A stretch of 64,000 nt of DNA from Massospora cicadina (taxonomy: Eukaryota > Entomophthoromycota > Entomophthoromycetes > Entomophthorales > Entomophthoraceae): contig JAKSZP010009289.1 in the NCBI GenBank assembly GCA_022478985.1, forward strand, positions 124,001 through 188,000, given 5' to 3'. The position numbers were made by a program, and so were the translations under genes. The notes under the pieces were generated by a model that made no database searches, had not been told where the DNA came from, and worked only from the letters and a program-made list of their open reading frames with translations. Shown here piece after piece: positions 20,610 through 33,714 of this stretch (positions are counted from its first letter, which is position 1; every line of letters begins with the position of its first letter).

Positions 20610-23600
20610 GATACCACTTTAATGAGAAGATATGGAGTGATTACTAGTTATAAGGATGACATATTAACTATTCTGAACCAAACCATTATATTTAATATAC
20701 AAAAAACGCAAGCTTTGGGCTAAAATACCTACTCAGTTTATTAAATCGGCCTTTCAGGAAGGAATATCCCCATTGAATACTCTAAATTAAAGCTTCAGGT
20801 CAAAACACTACCAACGCAAATCAATGAGTCTAAGGGCATACCCCTTTGAGCAAACTGGAAGTTAACTTTGGACTCTGGAATGCATGCAATAGTCCTGACT
20901 GGGCCAAAAATTCAGATCACAGAAAGGCTCTATTGCAAAGTTTATCAAGCAAGGTCATGAACTCAACTTGAACTTAACACAGCACCTAGATAAATTATTC
21001 CTGGGCATCAATATGTCAGTATACTCTGTACAAGCATGCAGAATTGGGCCATTTTCATCAAAAGGCACCAAGTGGTAACCTATCTCCATTTGATTCCTGT
21101 AACGGAGATTGAATTGTTTCAAGAGTTTGGAACTTTGGTTGAGCTAGAGCTTCCTATTAATAAGTTACATTTTGTTCATAATGCCATATAGTAGCCGATT
21201 TAGGTGAACTAAATGAACAGGAGAGAGACTGAGTTTGAGCATTATCTAAAATATACCACGAAATATTCTTAAAAGATGCTTCTGATTTGGGATGCTCAAG
21301 AGGAATAACCCATATGATAGAGACTAGGAATCATATACCTATTTGATTGAGGGTGATTAGACGTCTAAAAATGCTGAGAAGGTTGTATCAAAAGATATTA
21401 AAGAACTTCTCGACCATGGTATGCTAATACCATCCAAAAGTCCATGGGCTGCACCATTTCTATTTTGTAAAAAAACGGGAGCAATATGGTTTATATTGAC
21501 TACCAGAAGCTCAACAACACTACAAAAAAGGACTCCTATCCTCTTCCGCATATTGACAATGCCCTAGATAGGCTTTGGGGTGCCAAGTTCTTCTCAGCAA
21601 TGGATTTAATTAGTGGTATTGGAAGATCGGCATGCCTGAAGCTGAGCAAGAAAAGTGCACCATGTTACCCAGGAGTAATTATTTTAACTGTTGAGGATGC
21701 CCCAACGACTCCGTAATGCTCAAGCAACCTTCCAGAGAGCAATGGACAACATATTGGGAGATCTTAAATTGGCATGTGTACTAGTATAATAGATGTTATC
21801 AACGTTTTCAGTCACGCTTTCAAGAACACCCAGAACATCTGGAAGAGTTTTCAAAAGGTTAGCAGCTTCAAATTTAAAGATCAAGCCCCAGAAGGGTCAA
21901 TTCTTTAAGGACCAATTAGAGTACCTTTGTTTTTTAATTAATAAAGAAAATCTTTGGCCACAACCAGCCAAATTGGAAGCAATATCTAAGATGAAGAGGC
22001 CTGAATCCAAAAGTAACATTCAAATATATTTATTATGATTGGGTACTATCTCTTTATTGTCTACTTTCTTAGATTGGAGAGCCCTTGTTTATCTACTTAA
22101 GGATAAGGTCCCTTTTGAGTGGAATTCGGCCTGCCAGGAGTCATTCAACTGGCTTCATTTGTCCCTATTAGTTGCAACTGTATTGGATTACCCTGATTTT
22201 TACAAAGAGTTTATTGTTCAGTCAGATTTCATTAACAGCATTTGGAGCAGTTCTGTCCCAAGTTGGAGAAGATGGCGAAGAGCACCCAGTAGCCTATGCT
22301 ATTTGGACCCTAAATGCCCACAAGAGTAATTATATGGTGACAGAAAGGGATTGTTTGGCAGCTATATATGACTATAAACTGTTCTGAGTATATCTTTATG
22401 GAACGCATTTTACCATGGTTATTGATCATGCATCCCTAAGCTGGCTTAATAACTTGAAGGAGCCAGAAGGACGTTTGGCTCAGTGAGTACTTAAGCTGCA
22501 GGCTTATGACTGTACTATCAAGCATTGGGCTGGTTCTAAGCATCAGAATTCTTATTTCTTGTCTCGTCTGCCCATTGTAGCAACTCTCTGTCAGAATACA
22601 GATGCTTTATCTAGGAAATGGTTAGTGGAGCTTTTGCTGATGATCCCTAAACTTTGCAGAAAACTTATCTCCAAAATAAGAAAGGACAACCAAATTATAA
22701 AGAGTCTTTTTCAAAGTAATTGATGGTAAGAAATTTATATTTACTCATCCCACAAACTGAGCAGATATTTTTATGGCTGCACATAAAGCCACTGGCCACA
22801 GAGGCTTTAAGAAATCAAAGGAGCAACATAAGCAAAATTATTGGGAATTAATGCATTTTGACATCCAAAGCTTTTGAGTTGTTGCCTAGAGTGCCAAGGG
22901 GAAACCCCCTTTTGAAAAACTACTTTATATCAGCTTGTTTGGCCCAAATTCGCTTGCCACACTATATCTATATATATTTTTGGACCCCTCCCAATTAGCA
23001 ATGTGAAAGCCAAATATTAGTGTGGCAATCAATCACTAAACAAAAATGGGTTGAGGCAGGGCTATATGAGACATAAGAGCCTCAACCACAGCTATGTTCA
23101 TCTTGGAGAAAGTTGTTCATTGACATGGATGCCACATTTATATAAATGGATAATGGCACACATAACTGCAGTCATTCTCCAGAAACTCAATGAGTTAATG
23201 TAAGTGCGTGGTTTTTTCAACTCCATTCCATGAAGAAAAAATGGTATATTGGAACGAGTTAATAGAACACTTTTCTATATCCTAAAGAAGCTGAAACCCA
23301 GAAGCCCACCAAATGGAGTACATTCCTCACTTTGGCCATTTTTGCCTATAACGTCTCTTACCATTTTTCCACAAAAATGTTTCTTTTTCAACTTCTATAT
23401 GGGGAACATACAGCTTTACCACCGTTGTCATATCCTTTGCTACATGAGCCCCAAGAGTTAAGCTATTCTCAGTATGTCAAGCGGCTTGCAGAAACCTTAA
23501 TTAAACTGCAAGCCTAGGCTTTTGATATTTTCTAACTTTATAAGGCTTAATATATAAAAGATCAGAAAAATCAGTATGATCTTCCCAAATTAGCTGTGAG

Positions 23601-23770
23601 TGATGAGTTATCATCTTATAATACCCATGTTTTGGGCCAAACTCACAAGTTTAATCGCATTTGGGTTGGCCCATTTGACTTAATTGAGAAAAACGTCAAA
23701 CTTCACCTACACTAGAAAGGAAAAAATTTAAACATGTCTATAATCAACTCCAAGAGACTTTACTAAGAAG
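20597..23770 (+). mobile_element. Gypsy element G3, second part: protease end, RT, RNase H, integrase (badly decayed)
   Basis: Begins with the LINE target duplication and the tail of the protease (VLIDTTLMRRYGVI). RT: VYIDYQKLNNTTKKDSYPLPHIDNALDRLWGAKFFSAMDLISG at 21486-21616, then ATFQRAMDNILGDLKLACVLV, where the YxDD box is replaced by stops (about 21780), then LKIKPQKGQFFKDQLEYLCFLI. RNase H: GEDGEEHPVAYAIWTLNAHKSNYMVTERDCLAAIYDYKLF (22255-22387) and DHASLSWLNNLKEPEGRLAQ. Integrase end: ERVNRTLFYILKKLKP (about 23252) and FLPITSLTIF. Stops are very frequent. No LTR was found on either side. Confidence 0.75.
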
Positions 23771-23960
23771 ATTAAAAAGTGGGCCAATTATAAGAAAAGA
23801 AAATAAAAATAAAAATAATAATACACATAATTGTAGGAAAATAATAAATAAGTAAAAAAGGAAAAAATATATAATAACCAAAATATATACTAAAAAAGTA
23901 TATAATATATAATAGTAATAAAGAAATTATATATATAATAAAATTGAAATTCATTGGTAA
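23770..23960. repeat. A/T-rich low-complexity block
   Basis: Long runs of AAATA/AATAAT type with almost no G or C on the plus strand. It follows the end of G3 and could be degenerate LTR or expanded tail. No gene. Confidence 0.6.
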
Positions 23961-25544
23961 AAATAATTAATCTAAAGAAATTTTGTTTATCCACTTTGGG
24001 GGAAAGGTGATTTGGAACGAGATTCCTCTTCACATGCCAATTCAGCCCAATATAGTTGCTGAGTGACAAGGAAAAGGGCCATAATGGCATAGAGCCAAAT
24101 GCGCCATGTACAAGTTGAAGCCAAATCACATTGAACAATTGGGAGGGAGGAATTAAACCATTAACTGTGATCCAATTGAGCCCACAATCAGTTGGAAACA
24201 AATGCCCAGGAGAATAAATTCAACTAAAAAATCAGTCTGGTACTGATACATTTCTGGGGTCACCAGTTGGATGTAATAAATTTGGGCTTTCCACCACTCA
24301 ATAAAGGGGACATATGCAATAACTGGCTTGAAGGCATCCAGTTAAGAAACAATATGCATAATTTGGCCATGTAAGGCCAATTTCAGGAGATTTTTTTTAG
24401 TACCAGATGGTTTTTCAGGAGATATTCATCCAAGTTATCTTGATGTAAAGCCTCAAAGGCTGCCCAAACTTCCAAGCAGAAATGAACATCCTGAACATCA
24501 TGTTCTTTAGACCCAAGGATGAAGCAAAATCGGGCCTACTCCTGAGTAGCATGGGACCAGGAACTGAGGAACTCCTCCACAAAGCCATCAACTTGGACAA
24601 AATCTTGAGGTCATATGGCTGTATCCTCAGCCAGAAAAAGATGAAGGGGGGCTATAAAGCTGATATTCAGCCCTCATTTGGTCAAAAAAGTTGACCCAAA
24701 TGAAAAAAATTGGATGATCCCAGTACTGCATTGTATGCTTGAGTCATTGGAAAATTGCTTAGGGCGAAAATAAACTTTACCAGAAGAACACCATCCCGAT
24801 ATATAGATTTCAGTGAAAAACTTGTCTTTCAAGAGTCAAAAATGTGGCCAAAAGTGCTGTCTGGAAAGATTGTTGAAAAGCGAGATTAAAATTTGTAGCC
24901 AAAAGATAATTGAGTGTGCTCATTGGCAGGGTTAGTCTCCTCCTCAACAATAGTCTCAGGCCAAGTAGACGTTTTTATCGTCAGGACAGGAACAACTTAA
25001 CCCAACTGAGACGCCCAGAGAAATCCTATGAACATATGCATCCACATAGTCCTCTCTATTTGAATAAAACAGCGATGTTGTTTAGGGTTGAGAGAAGTGA
25101 CGAAATTGCGTTAGGCAAAAGAGGCACTGTTTACAGGCATTGAATATTAAAATTGGGAAAAGTTAGGGTTTATATTCCATAAAAGTAGTGAAATATTAGA
25201 TTTTGATGGTTGACTCAAAAAAACCACTTTTAGAAAACCATCAATACTAATAGGTTACTCCCATCGATGGGTACTTTGATCCTTCCCGATTTTTCTGCTT
25301 TATCTGATAAATCAGATTTACCTCTAAACCAACTTGTTTGCATCTTAATAGACTGACTATTGTAGCTAAAAATAGCTATGATATAATATGCTATTTTGAT
25401 GAGGTTAGCTGACCAGGAGATGGCCATTACTGATCTAAAGCATAAACTAAAACTAAGACTAAATAGTAACATAACTAATTGTTTCAAACAAAAAGCCCAA
25501 ATGAGCAATTGAATGAAACGCACCAAAAAAACAACCAACCAGGT
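23961..25544 (-). other. Probable downstream part of the minus-strand ORF1 element; no clear domain
   Basis: Minus-strand frames give patches of protein-like sequence, e.g. QVDGFVEEFLSSWSHATQE and SKEHDVQDVHFCLEVWAAF around 24600-24430. I cannot name a family. It lies downstream of the zinc-knuckle ORF1 relic at 25545-27240 and may be part of the same element. A micro-insert interrupts it at 24392. Confidence 0.35.
24392..24412 (-). mobile_element. Micro-insert 2: T7 + AGTACCAGATGGTT with 11-bp duplication
   Basis: The flanks are TTTCAGGAGAT on the left (24381-24391) and TTTCAGGAGAT on the right (24413-24423). The inserted 21 bases differ from the 54123 and 59562 inserts by one T-to-C change in the core and one extra T. 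Minus strand: AACCATCTGGTACT then seven A. Confidence 0.75.
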
Positions 25545-27240
25545 GGGCAGTGGAGACCGCTTATCCCTACATGGCGGAAGGGAAGGGGGATTGGGGGGCT
25601 CATCTTTGGCAGCAGCTATCTCTTTCCTGAGTAGGATTTTGTACCAAGAAAGATAGCAAGGGCGTCAGGGCATTGGCAGTATGTGTTTCAATATCTCAGA
25701 TGATTGTTACTTCCAAGTAATTGCCAATCATAAAAATGGCAGTAATATATGTGACTAAAGCTTTTTTGGCTTTAATGCGGGCATCTGGTAGTTTAACGAA
25801 TGTGGCAATATTGGTTTGGGTAAACTTAGCTTTAAAATTCCGTTCTACATTGCCACTTTATGGATAGCATCAGTGACATTTTTGTGTAGTTGTATAATAT
25901 TATCTGACTTTTTGGAGCAAGATTTTTGGGGATAACAGGAGGTGGAATTCTTCCTGCGAGTACCACCACTGATTTGGCAGTGGCTTTTTGGAGCGGACAG
26001 TAATCTGGTGTGGCAGTTGCTTCTACTGCAAGCTGGTGGTCGCTGTGGAATAGTTCAGCATTTGGTTTTGGGGCATATACTTGAGGGGGAATTGTGCATC
26101 CCATTTTGCATTACAGAACTGGTTGACTTGAAGCGATGGTCCTTCAATGATATTAACTGACTCATCAATTTCATCCAAAAACTCCCATGGGTTCCTGCAT
26201 GATTAAATTGGGGAATTGGCATATTGTTGTGGATTGATTGATTTTGTTGGAGGTTGCATGGGATCTAACTGGGGTCCAATCCTGCACTTTATTGGAAGAA
26301 TCATGTGTGTCACTGGGGCAAGGTGGAGGCTGATTGGTGGCTGCAGGTGCCGCTGCAGCAACAGTCTTTGGGGGAGGGGGAAGTAGGATCATACCTCATG
26401 CTGGAATTAGCATGGGGTGGATGGCGGAATGGTGGCAATTGAATGAACTATAAGCGTCGCTGGATGCTTCTAGATATGGGCACTTGCATTTTGAGTGGTC
26501 TAACTCAAAACAGGATAGACAAATTATCTGTCCGCCCTCAACGCGGGCCCAGAATGGATGGTCAGGGGCAAAAGGGATAGCGGTGTGAGAGGAAATTGAT
26601 GGGGAAATTTTGTTCATTTTGGGGCTGGTTGTGGCATACGCCGAAGTCCCAGTGATGCGTGTGGCCCCATTTGGGACCACAAATTGCAAGATGGGGTATG
26701 AGCCATAAGCTGCCAAACCTTCCACAGTTCCTGGTGGATCACCTCAGGGGGAAGGTGGGTAGGCAAACCTGAAAACTGCACCACCAAAGTGGTGTCCTCT
26801 GGGAGATGGGTCTAAGTTGTTGGGAGAGGGGTATCCTGGAAGACCAGGGGCACCGCTGCTGCAGTGGTGATATCAGCTTCACAGGTGAAGCTGAGATCAA
26901 AATACCTCTTATAAGGGCAGGAGTCAATAAAACAGGTGGGACGTATCACCGCCTGAGCCATTTCAATAATGGCTTAGAAGTTGTAGGAAAAAGTTTATCA
27001 TATTTGACCCTGAGGCCAAATCTCATTTTGCTCCAGTGGAGCACCAGGGTAATCAGGGTGCAGCTTGTGTTTAACACGAGGTGGGCATTGAAATCCTTGG
27101 GATTAATGAATTGTCCCAAGGAATTGGTGTGACTGAGCAAGCCATTCTGAGAGCATTTTCCTGTTGGATGGAAAATGGCAGGGGGGGTTTCAATGCTGTC
27201 CCATACTGGGGCATCCAGTGGGGAATCTGATGACATTGGA
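25545..27240 (-). pseudogene. LINE-like ORF1 relic of a second family (RRM-like region plus zinc knuckle)
   Basis: Minus strand. It begins about 27236 (MSSDSPLDAPVWDSIE). The central segment VVQFSGLPTHLPPEVIHQELWKVWQL has the character of the RRM-like region that precedes zinc knuckles in LINE ORF1 proteins. The knuckle ICLSCFELDHSKCKCPYLE (about 26515-26475) fits C-x2-C-x4-H-x4-C. A Pro/Ser/Gln-rich tail follows (26400-25830). Several frameshifts divide it. A related copy lies on the plus strand at 55750-56020. It is distinct from the ORF1 of copies A-C, whose knuckle reads CTFCHAF. No endonuclease or RT was found next to it, so assignment to LINEs is inferred. Confidence 0.55.
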
Positions 27241-27949
27241 GAGAATCTATGGCAGGAGATTAAGTTTTACTTTTTTTATTAACCATATAAATTACTCAAA
27301 AAGTTATGCCAAGCAGAAAGTGAGTGCTATGATGTAATATTATTATGGTCATTTATGTGATCCACTTAGGTGAACCAAGTAAATTTATGGCACAACCCAA
27401 TTTCATTTTTTTTCTAATGCATTTACAATTAATGAATTCTAATTTTTATGTATGTCAAATATTATAATCAGCATGATAGTACTTGCACATGAACAGCCTG
27501 AACAGGGATTACCCATTACTATTAAGAGGCCTGCCAATGTCCTGATTAGGGGTTCATCATTATTTGAATTCCAAATATTCTTTTTCTCATTTATTTTATT
27601 TTGTCAGCTTTATAATGAAACATAATTGGGCTGGGTATGCAAATATGCAACACTGAGGTGCTAATATTAAGCCTTATAATCTTCTCAATTATGAGAGTAG
27701 TAAATCCTCCAATTGGTATGAAACAATTGTAATTAAGTTAATTCAAGGGCTGAATTAATTTAGGGCTCTACTATTACTGCCATAATCCATAGTGGATTGA
27801 CATGGCTTTAATAAGCTCATCTAATAGATGAATCTGGCCAGGAGATTACCTAGAGGTTTTTATATTAGCACCTGGCCCTAGAATAAAAACACCATCTTTC
27901 TATTTAATCATAATTTTGTCTTATATCAACTTACATTAATTTGATCTTT
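27241..27949. other. AT-rich spacer, possible decayed LTR of G4
   Basis: No coding signal. It precedes the Gag-like region of G4, so a 5' LTR would be expected here, but I found no match to sequence after 39433. Confidence 0.4.
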
Positions 27950-30645
27950 ATATTAAGAAGTGTAAACAAGAATCCATGGGAGTTTGTAATTATTACCTGA
28001 GTATGGAGACTTGCCGATTAGAGAGGGGAAAATTATTCAGAAGAGACCAAAAGAGTCAAATATTAAAGTTTAGCTTTGTGAGCTTTAAAATGGTTAGGAA
28101 ATATCATAAGGCACATGGCATAATTGAAGATATATTGGCCAAAACTCCTCCCGACTATTAAAACAGGATTATACTTTATAAAGTGATTAAATCAACAGAA
28201 ATCTAACAAGCCCTATATAGCAACTGACGCCGAAGAAAGCACACAAAGAACTCCAGTTGTGAAGTCAACTATTCCAAGAAATATGCTGACTGCATTCACA
28301 GCCATTTTGGAGATGACTTCTGAAATCACTCCTCAAGTCAGTTGAGTAGCTGAACCAAGAGTGGTGGCTAGAGAAACTTCAGATGAATAAAAGCTAAACC
28401 AAAATTACCCACATTCAATTTGGATAACACCGCTGTGTTCTTTTGATTGTTTGACATGACAATGTTCTGGTATATCAATTGGCAAAAAACTTTGACGGTG
28501 ATGAACTGTTTAGACACCAACTGTCAGAATTTGGTGTTACCCCATCTAAAGTGGGAAAGCTGGTCATACTCTGAGGCCAAGGCGGCCATAGTGAAAGAAT
28601 TTGAAAGTCCCATGTGTATATCAAAGCGCAACTAGGAATCTATGGGAATCAAATTCCTGAAAGAAAAGTTCTTTATAGATTTGCTAATCAATTCTACCAA
28701 GTATTGCAGAGTTTTGGTTGGAGCAAACTAATGAATGAATTTGATGCATGGATCGCATTGCAAGCAGTCCTTTGGTCCTATTGCAATTTACATTGAATGA
28801 TGCCTTTCATTTTTGCAACTGAGATTACCACTTCTCAAATTGTGGAACATTTGAAGATATTAGGAGCTACATTAAATGCCCAAATAGAAGCTTCAAACTG
28901 AATCCAGTGCAAAATTTGAATCCTATGAAGGGAACTGAGAGTGTTAAGGAGTCCAACAAACGAACTGTGCTTGAAAAAAAAGCCTGAGGAGTTCAAGCGG
29001 ACAGATAAGAAAGACAAACTGTTCTCAGTGAGGAGGAAAGGGGCACTTCGCTGTTTAATTCAAGAAGCCAAGGAACATATTAACGTGGTCCTGACAAAAG
29101 AGGCCAAAATTTCACCAGAATCAGGAAAAGGGCCCACGACTAGACGGTGAACAGTCTAGAGCTGCAGATAAACCTGTTCCCCCCATTATCTTGCATGAAT
29201 AAATTGATATTATTGCTCTGTTTGTCAATGATGATGCGCAGAATCAACTTTATCAAGTGGTCAATTTGGACGCCAATGCAGTAACAAGATCCAGAGTGAA
29301 GGGGATCAACTCTGAAATAATCAAGAAAGTTGCTCGCCCATATGTGCAACAACTAGCGGACAAGATTCAAGCCATTGAGAATCTGAAAAGTTGAAGAGGT
29401 TAAATTAGATTAGGAAAACATGTCTATTCCCCTTAGCACGATTAATAAATTGTTTCCTGATCTATTGGTGCAAATTATCCACACCCTCAATTCAGCAAAT
29501 AATGCTTCCATAAATTCAGTAAACACCATTTTACAATACTCCAAGTATACATATATTGATGTACTGGTTAATTGAGTATAGGTGTGGACAATATTTGACA
29601 GTGGAGTGCCTATCAACATTGTTTTGACCAAGATGGTGTAGAAGATGAGATTCTCGCCTGATTTGGAGCATATAAAAATATGGGACCGCTGGGCCAATAC
29701 AGACATCTCCTGTAGAGTGTATAATGCTTTACCACTCTGATTTGGAACTTTATTGGTATCCGCCCAGAAATATTATTGGCCAACCTATAACTACAATATT
29801 CTGATTAGGACCGAGTTTCTACAAAAGTACCAAGTTAATTGGAACTTTTAATAGAATACATTGAGCATATTGGGTCAGTTGTTAGAACTAGTATATCAGA
29901 GATATGGGAAACTCAACTGGCCAGGAGAAACAATTTTTATCAATTTTATCTACAATGACGTCATTGTCCCAATTTATTATCAATTGGTTGGGTAAAAACG
30001 AAGAGAAATGCTAACAGAAATCCCGGAAAATTGGGGAATTTCATAGAAAACTGAGAATTTGAGAACCATAACACCAGGATTGCAGGCCAAAGTCAACACA
30101 GAATTGACATTGGAGATACCTGAGCTGTTGTATGGTGGATTTGGTAGCCCCACAAAGAAGTCCAGAGTAGAGATATGGGTAACTCCTAGAATATTTATAA
30201 CAAGCCATGGAGAACTTTGAGTTCTCCTGGCGAATTTGAGTGAAAACTGATGAAGATCAAGAAGAATAATACCAATACATTTGTTCATCTAATCTGTTGG
30301 AAGAAATTAAGGAAATTCCACTGTTTTTGGATCCTTGATGAGATGGGATTACTGGCAGGGGTGACCAAGAGCATCAATCTATTGGGCAATTATGATTAAC
30401 TCGCTGTTCTAATAGAAAGAAAGCAGAAGGAGGTGCTGGACTATTCAAAAGTATCATGAAGTATCATCCAGGACAAGCTTGATTTGGTATGTGTGAGGAA
30501 TAATAACCATAAAGTTGACACCAGGGAGAATTTGCAAATAAGGATGAGATTAATTTGATGGTTGAAGGCTGCCAAAGTGGTAATGGAAGAAGAGTTCACA
30601 AACTAGTGAAGCACGGTGTTATAAATTAGAAGTATTCCAGAGATA
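27950..30645 (+). mobile_element. Gypsy element G4, first part: Gag-like region and protease, cut by G5
   Basis: Gag-like patches lie at 28240-29150 (STPVVKSTIPRNMLTAF, LEKKPEEFKRTDKKDKLFSV). The protease at about 29580-29850 reads VWTIFDSGVPINIVLTKMV, then a later NYNILIRTEFLQKYQVNWNF. It keeps the catalytic DSG that G3 (NSG) and G5 (ELG) have lost. The pre-RT segment ends VKHGVIN-KYSRDT at 30645 and continues at 36662 as PWAS, the usual Ser-Pro-Trp-Ala context at the start of a gypsy RT. Stops are frequent. Confidence 0.7.
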
Positions 30646-31172
30646 CGCCAAAGGGTTTCTGCACAGGGTTCAGCCCACTGAGCATAAGGACCATAGATAT
30701 GAGGATTGTTGTCCTTAAAACAATAGTATAAAATTTTTATAAGTTGGAGCACTTGATCCCACAACACCCTTTTTATTTAGTATAATAAATACAGCAGATC
30801 CTAACTGTTCCGCTCACTATAAACTATTAACAACCTCTATCAATCATCTCATCTCACATATATCTCAGCGACTTTGGATGATACCATTTCCTTGGCTTAG
30901 TATTTCAGTTCGCCATATCACATTGGTTCCAGCAATTCTTCACTCATTAAGTTCATGATCACCTAATTCAAGGTGATTTACCACTATTCATCATGCATCA
31001 ATACTTCCTAACCCCCTCATATGGAAGTGATCGAATAACCATCCATTCTAATTTGATTTCTCCTCATCTCGAGGCGCTTTAAAATTGTAAAACATACTCA
31101 GGCTAAGCGGATTCTACACGTTCTGCCAAACTGACTCAGGGTTTATCATCCAGTCATATCAGAATTGTAACA
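30646..31172 (-). repeat. G5 3' LTR
   Basis: Aligns along its length with 36129-36661 (shared blocks ACTGTTCCGCTCACT, TTTGGATGATACCATTTCCT, AATTTACCACTATTCATCAT). In element orientation it starts TGTTACAATTCTGATATGA. The outer end is near 30646-30660; similarity continues a little past the first possible CA. Confidence 0.8.
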
Positions 31173-31269
31173 TTACCTTCCTTGACTGGATGATAAGGTT
31201 CCTATTGTTTATACGCCCAAAGGAACTTTGCTTGCACTAGGTTGATGATCCAACCGCTCATGAAGTCCT

Positions 31270-32300
31270 TTATAGTATACACATCCATACCTGTCTTCTC
31301 AATAACTTCGAGCAGCCCAATCCAGATACCGGCCAATTTGTGCTTCCTTTAAAACCATGTTGATCATGGAATAAAACCATGTCCCCTTCTTTGAACCATA
31401 CTAACCCACTACGCCATACCTGATCAGCAGCTTGAGTCTTAATCTTATTGGCTAAACTTAACGAGAATACTTCAGGTTGCAATATAATTAATGTGTCAGC
31501 TAGGGTCATCAAATAATGTTGGGGATCCATTCCGCTAGTATCTTCTACACAGGTGTATAGCAGCTCTGGAAGAGCATGGTGTTGTCCATTTATTCTTAAA
31601 AGTGACTCTTCCCCATGGCAGAATGATAACTTATATGTTAGGTAAAGATGGTGTTGGACATAAGGGAACTCCAATCTGAGGGTCAATCCACTACTAATTT
31701 TTGGATTATGTTCACTAAAATCCCATTGACCCACTCAACCATTCCGTTGGGCTTGGGGTGGTATGGGGTTGTCAAAACCCCATGGATGGCCGTCTGCGCA
31801 TTAAGCTTTGTGAGGATATGGGAAGTGAAGTTAGTTCCAATCATAAGGAGGAACTGAGGGCAGCCATACCGCTTGATATTGCATTCCATTAAAAATTTAG
31901 CCACTGTGACTGCCCAAAATCTTGTATCACCCTTGCTTCAACCTACTGGGTTATGTGGTCAATTGCCACCTAAATGTACTTGGACCAGTTAGCTTTTGTT
32001 GGAAGAGGGCCAACGAACCCATTGAAACTGTAAGCCAAGCAAAATGAGGCTTCTCTAACCATTATGAGGACTTCTGGCAGAACAGCTTATCCACTTGGCA
32101 CTGGTGGCAGAATAAGATAATATTGAGCAAATCAAAGTTCATGCTTTCCCAGTAATACCGAGGTTGTAACAATTCCATTTTCTTTTGCACATACCATATC
32201 CAATGGCCCTATGTGCGCTCATGATAATATTAGGCTGTGATGAGGGTTATGGAAAGTTCACTGTTGATTGCTGACCCGCTTATACACATCACCGTTCCAT
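31270..32300 (-). pseudogene. G5 integrase
   Basis: The core is at 31904-31683 (FLMECNIKRYGCPQFLLMIGTNFTSHIL, then TTPYHPKPNGMVEWVNG with the catalytic-Glu region), and the C-terminal domain at 31550-31300 (WFKEGDMVLFHDQ). The expected Asp of the D-G-T-N motif is Ile-Gly-Thr-Asn here. Stops lie upstream. Confidence 0.7.
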
Positions 32301-33076
32301 TGGAAAGTATTGGCTTGCATTTCATTCAACGCCTTAACAACTCACAGCTGCTCATCATTGTACTTACCGCTAAGCATTTTATTGTAAATAGTTTCACATA
32401 GATCTACCATCACTGCAATTGTTGGCAATCTTGACAAGCAGTCCTCATTCTGGTGTTTGCTCCCAGTTGGTGAGGAATCATAAAATTGTAAGCCTTCAGT
32501 TTAAAGGACCATCGGGGCTAGACGCCCCTCAGGCTCCTTAAGGTTCTGCAGCCAGCGTAACAAGGCATGATCTGTTATGTCTTTAAACTTTATGCCATGA
32601 AAATATACTCTTAAATTCTTGTAAGCGTAAATCACTGCTAAGCCCTTTCACTCAGTCATGGTATAATTAAATTCATGGCTATTTTGGCTTTAACTGCAGT
32701 AAGCCACTGGGTGCTCCTCCCCTTCATCATCTTTTTGGGACAGAACTTCCCCCACAGTGTAAAGGGATTCATCCATCTGAACAACTTATTCCTTTTTAAA
32801 ATTTGGGTAGTGTAGCACTGGCGCATTGATCAATGCCATTCAAAGTGTATCAAAGGAGTGTTGATGGCTTTCCATCCATTCAAATGTGGCATCCTTTTTT
32901 AATAACTCAAACAGGTGACCTCCAATACGACTAATTACATATAAAGCTGCGATAGTAACTGACCATCCCTATAATACTTGTATATCTCGCTTACTGTTTG
33001 GAGTAGTCATCTTCTGGATGACCTCCACCTTGGCTGGTTGGGGCCACAGCACTGTTGCATCTACCATAAACCTGAG

Positions 33077-33714
33077 TTATTCAAGCTGATCATTGAAAAA
33101 GTGGCAATTCCTGGGCTTTATTTTGATGTTGGCTACAGCTAACCGGCGGAATATCTCTTCCCAAATGGGTAAGTGCTCAGAAAACGTGCGGGAGAAAAAG
33201 TTGATATTGTCAAGACATACAAGAATGCATGACAGCTTCAAGTTGCCAAGGACAGTGTCCATCGCCCATTGGAATGTAGCCAGGTCATTACACAGCCCTT
33301 TAGGCATATGCGTCAGTTGAAAAGCCCTTTTGACGTGATAATGGCGCATTTCTCCTGTTTTGCTGCAGGTAATTCGATCTGCCAATAGTCAGATATCAAA
33401 TCCATCACGGAGAAGTAATGAGCTCCTCCCAACTGGTCCAAAGCATCATCTATTCGTGGCAAGGGGTATGAGGCCTTTTTCAAAATGCTGTTGAGCTTGC
33501 GGTAGTCTATTACTACCCAGTTGGTATCATCCTTAACTTTGACAATTAAGAAAGGGGAAACCCACAGGCTATTTGACACTTTGAGCATTCCTTGCTCAAG
33601 CAGACTATTTCTTTCTGTTGTAACAACTTCTTCCGCTGCTTTAGATTGACGGATTGACTGAGATATGTTGGGGGGATGATCCTTAGTGTCCACTTGACGG
33701 ATAACTCCCTGCAT
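33077..33714 (-). pseudogene. G5 reverse transcriptase, one frameshift
   Basis: Two overlapping frames cover nearly the whole RT. The first has VIDYRKLNSILKKASYPLPRIDDALDQL and FSVMDLISDYWQIELP. The second has PKGLCNDLATFQWAMDTVLGNLKLSCILV and the catalytic box CLDN where YLDD is expected, then FRRLAVANIKIKPRNCHFF. The frame change is at about 33313-33385. The box substitution would inactivate the enzyme even without the frameshift. Confidence 0.8.

Noticed and set aside
23249..23517. Independent small genes near the end of G3
   Set aside because: They are overlapping frames of the G3 integrase C-terminus (ERVNRTLFYILKKLKP and neighbours).
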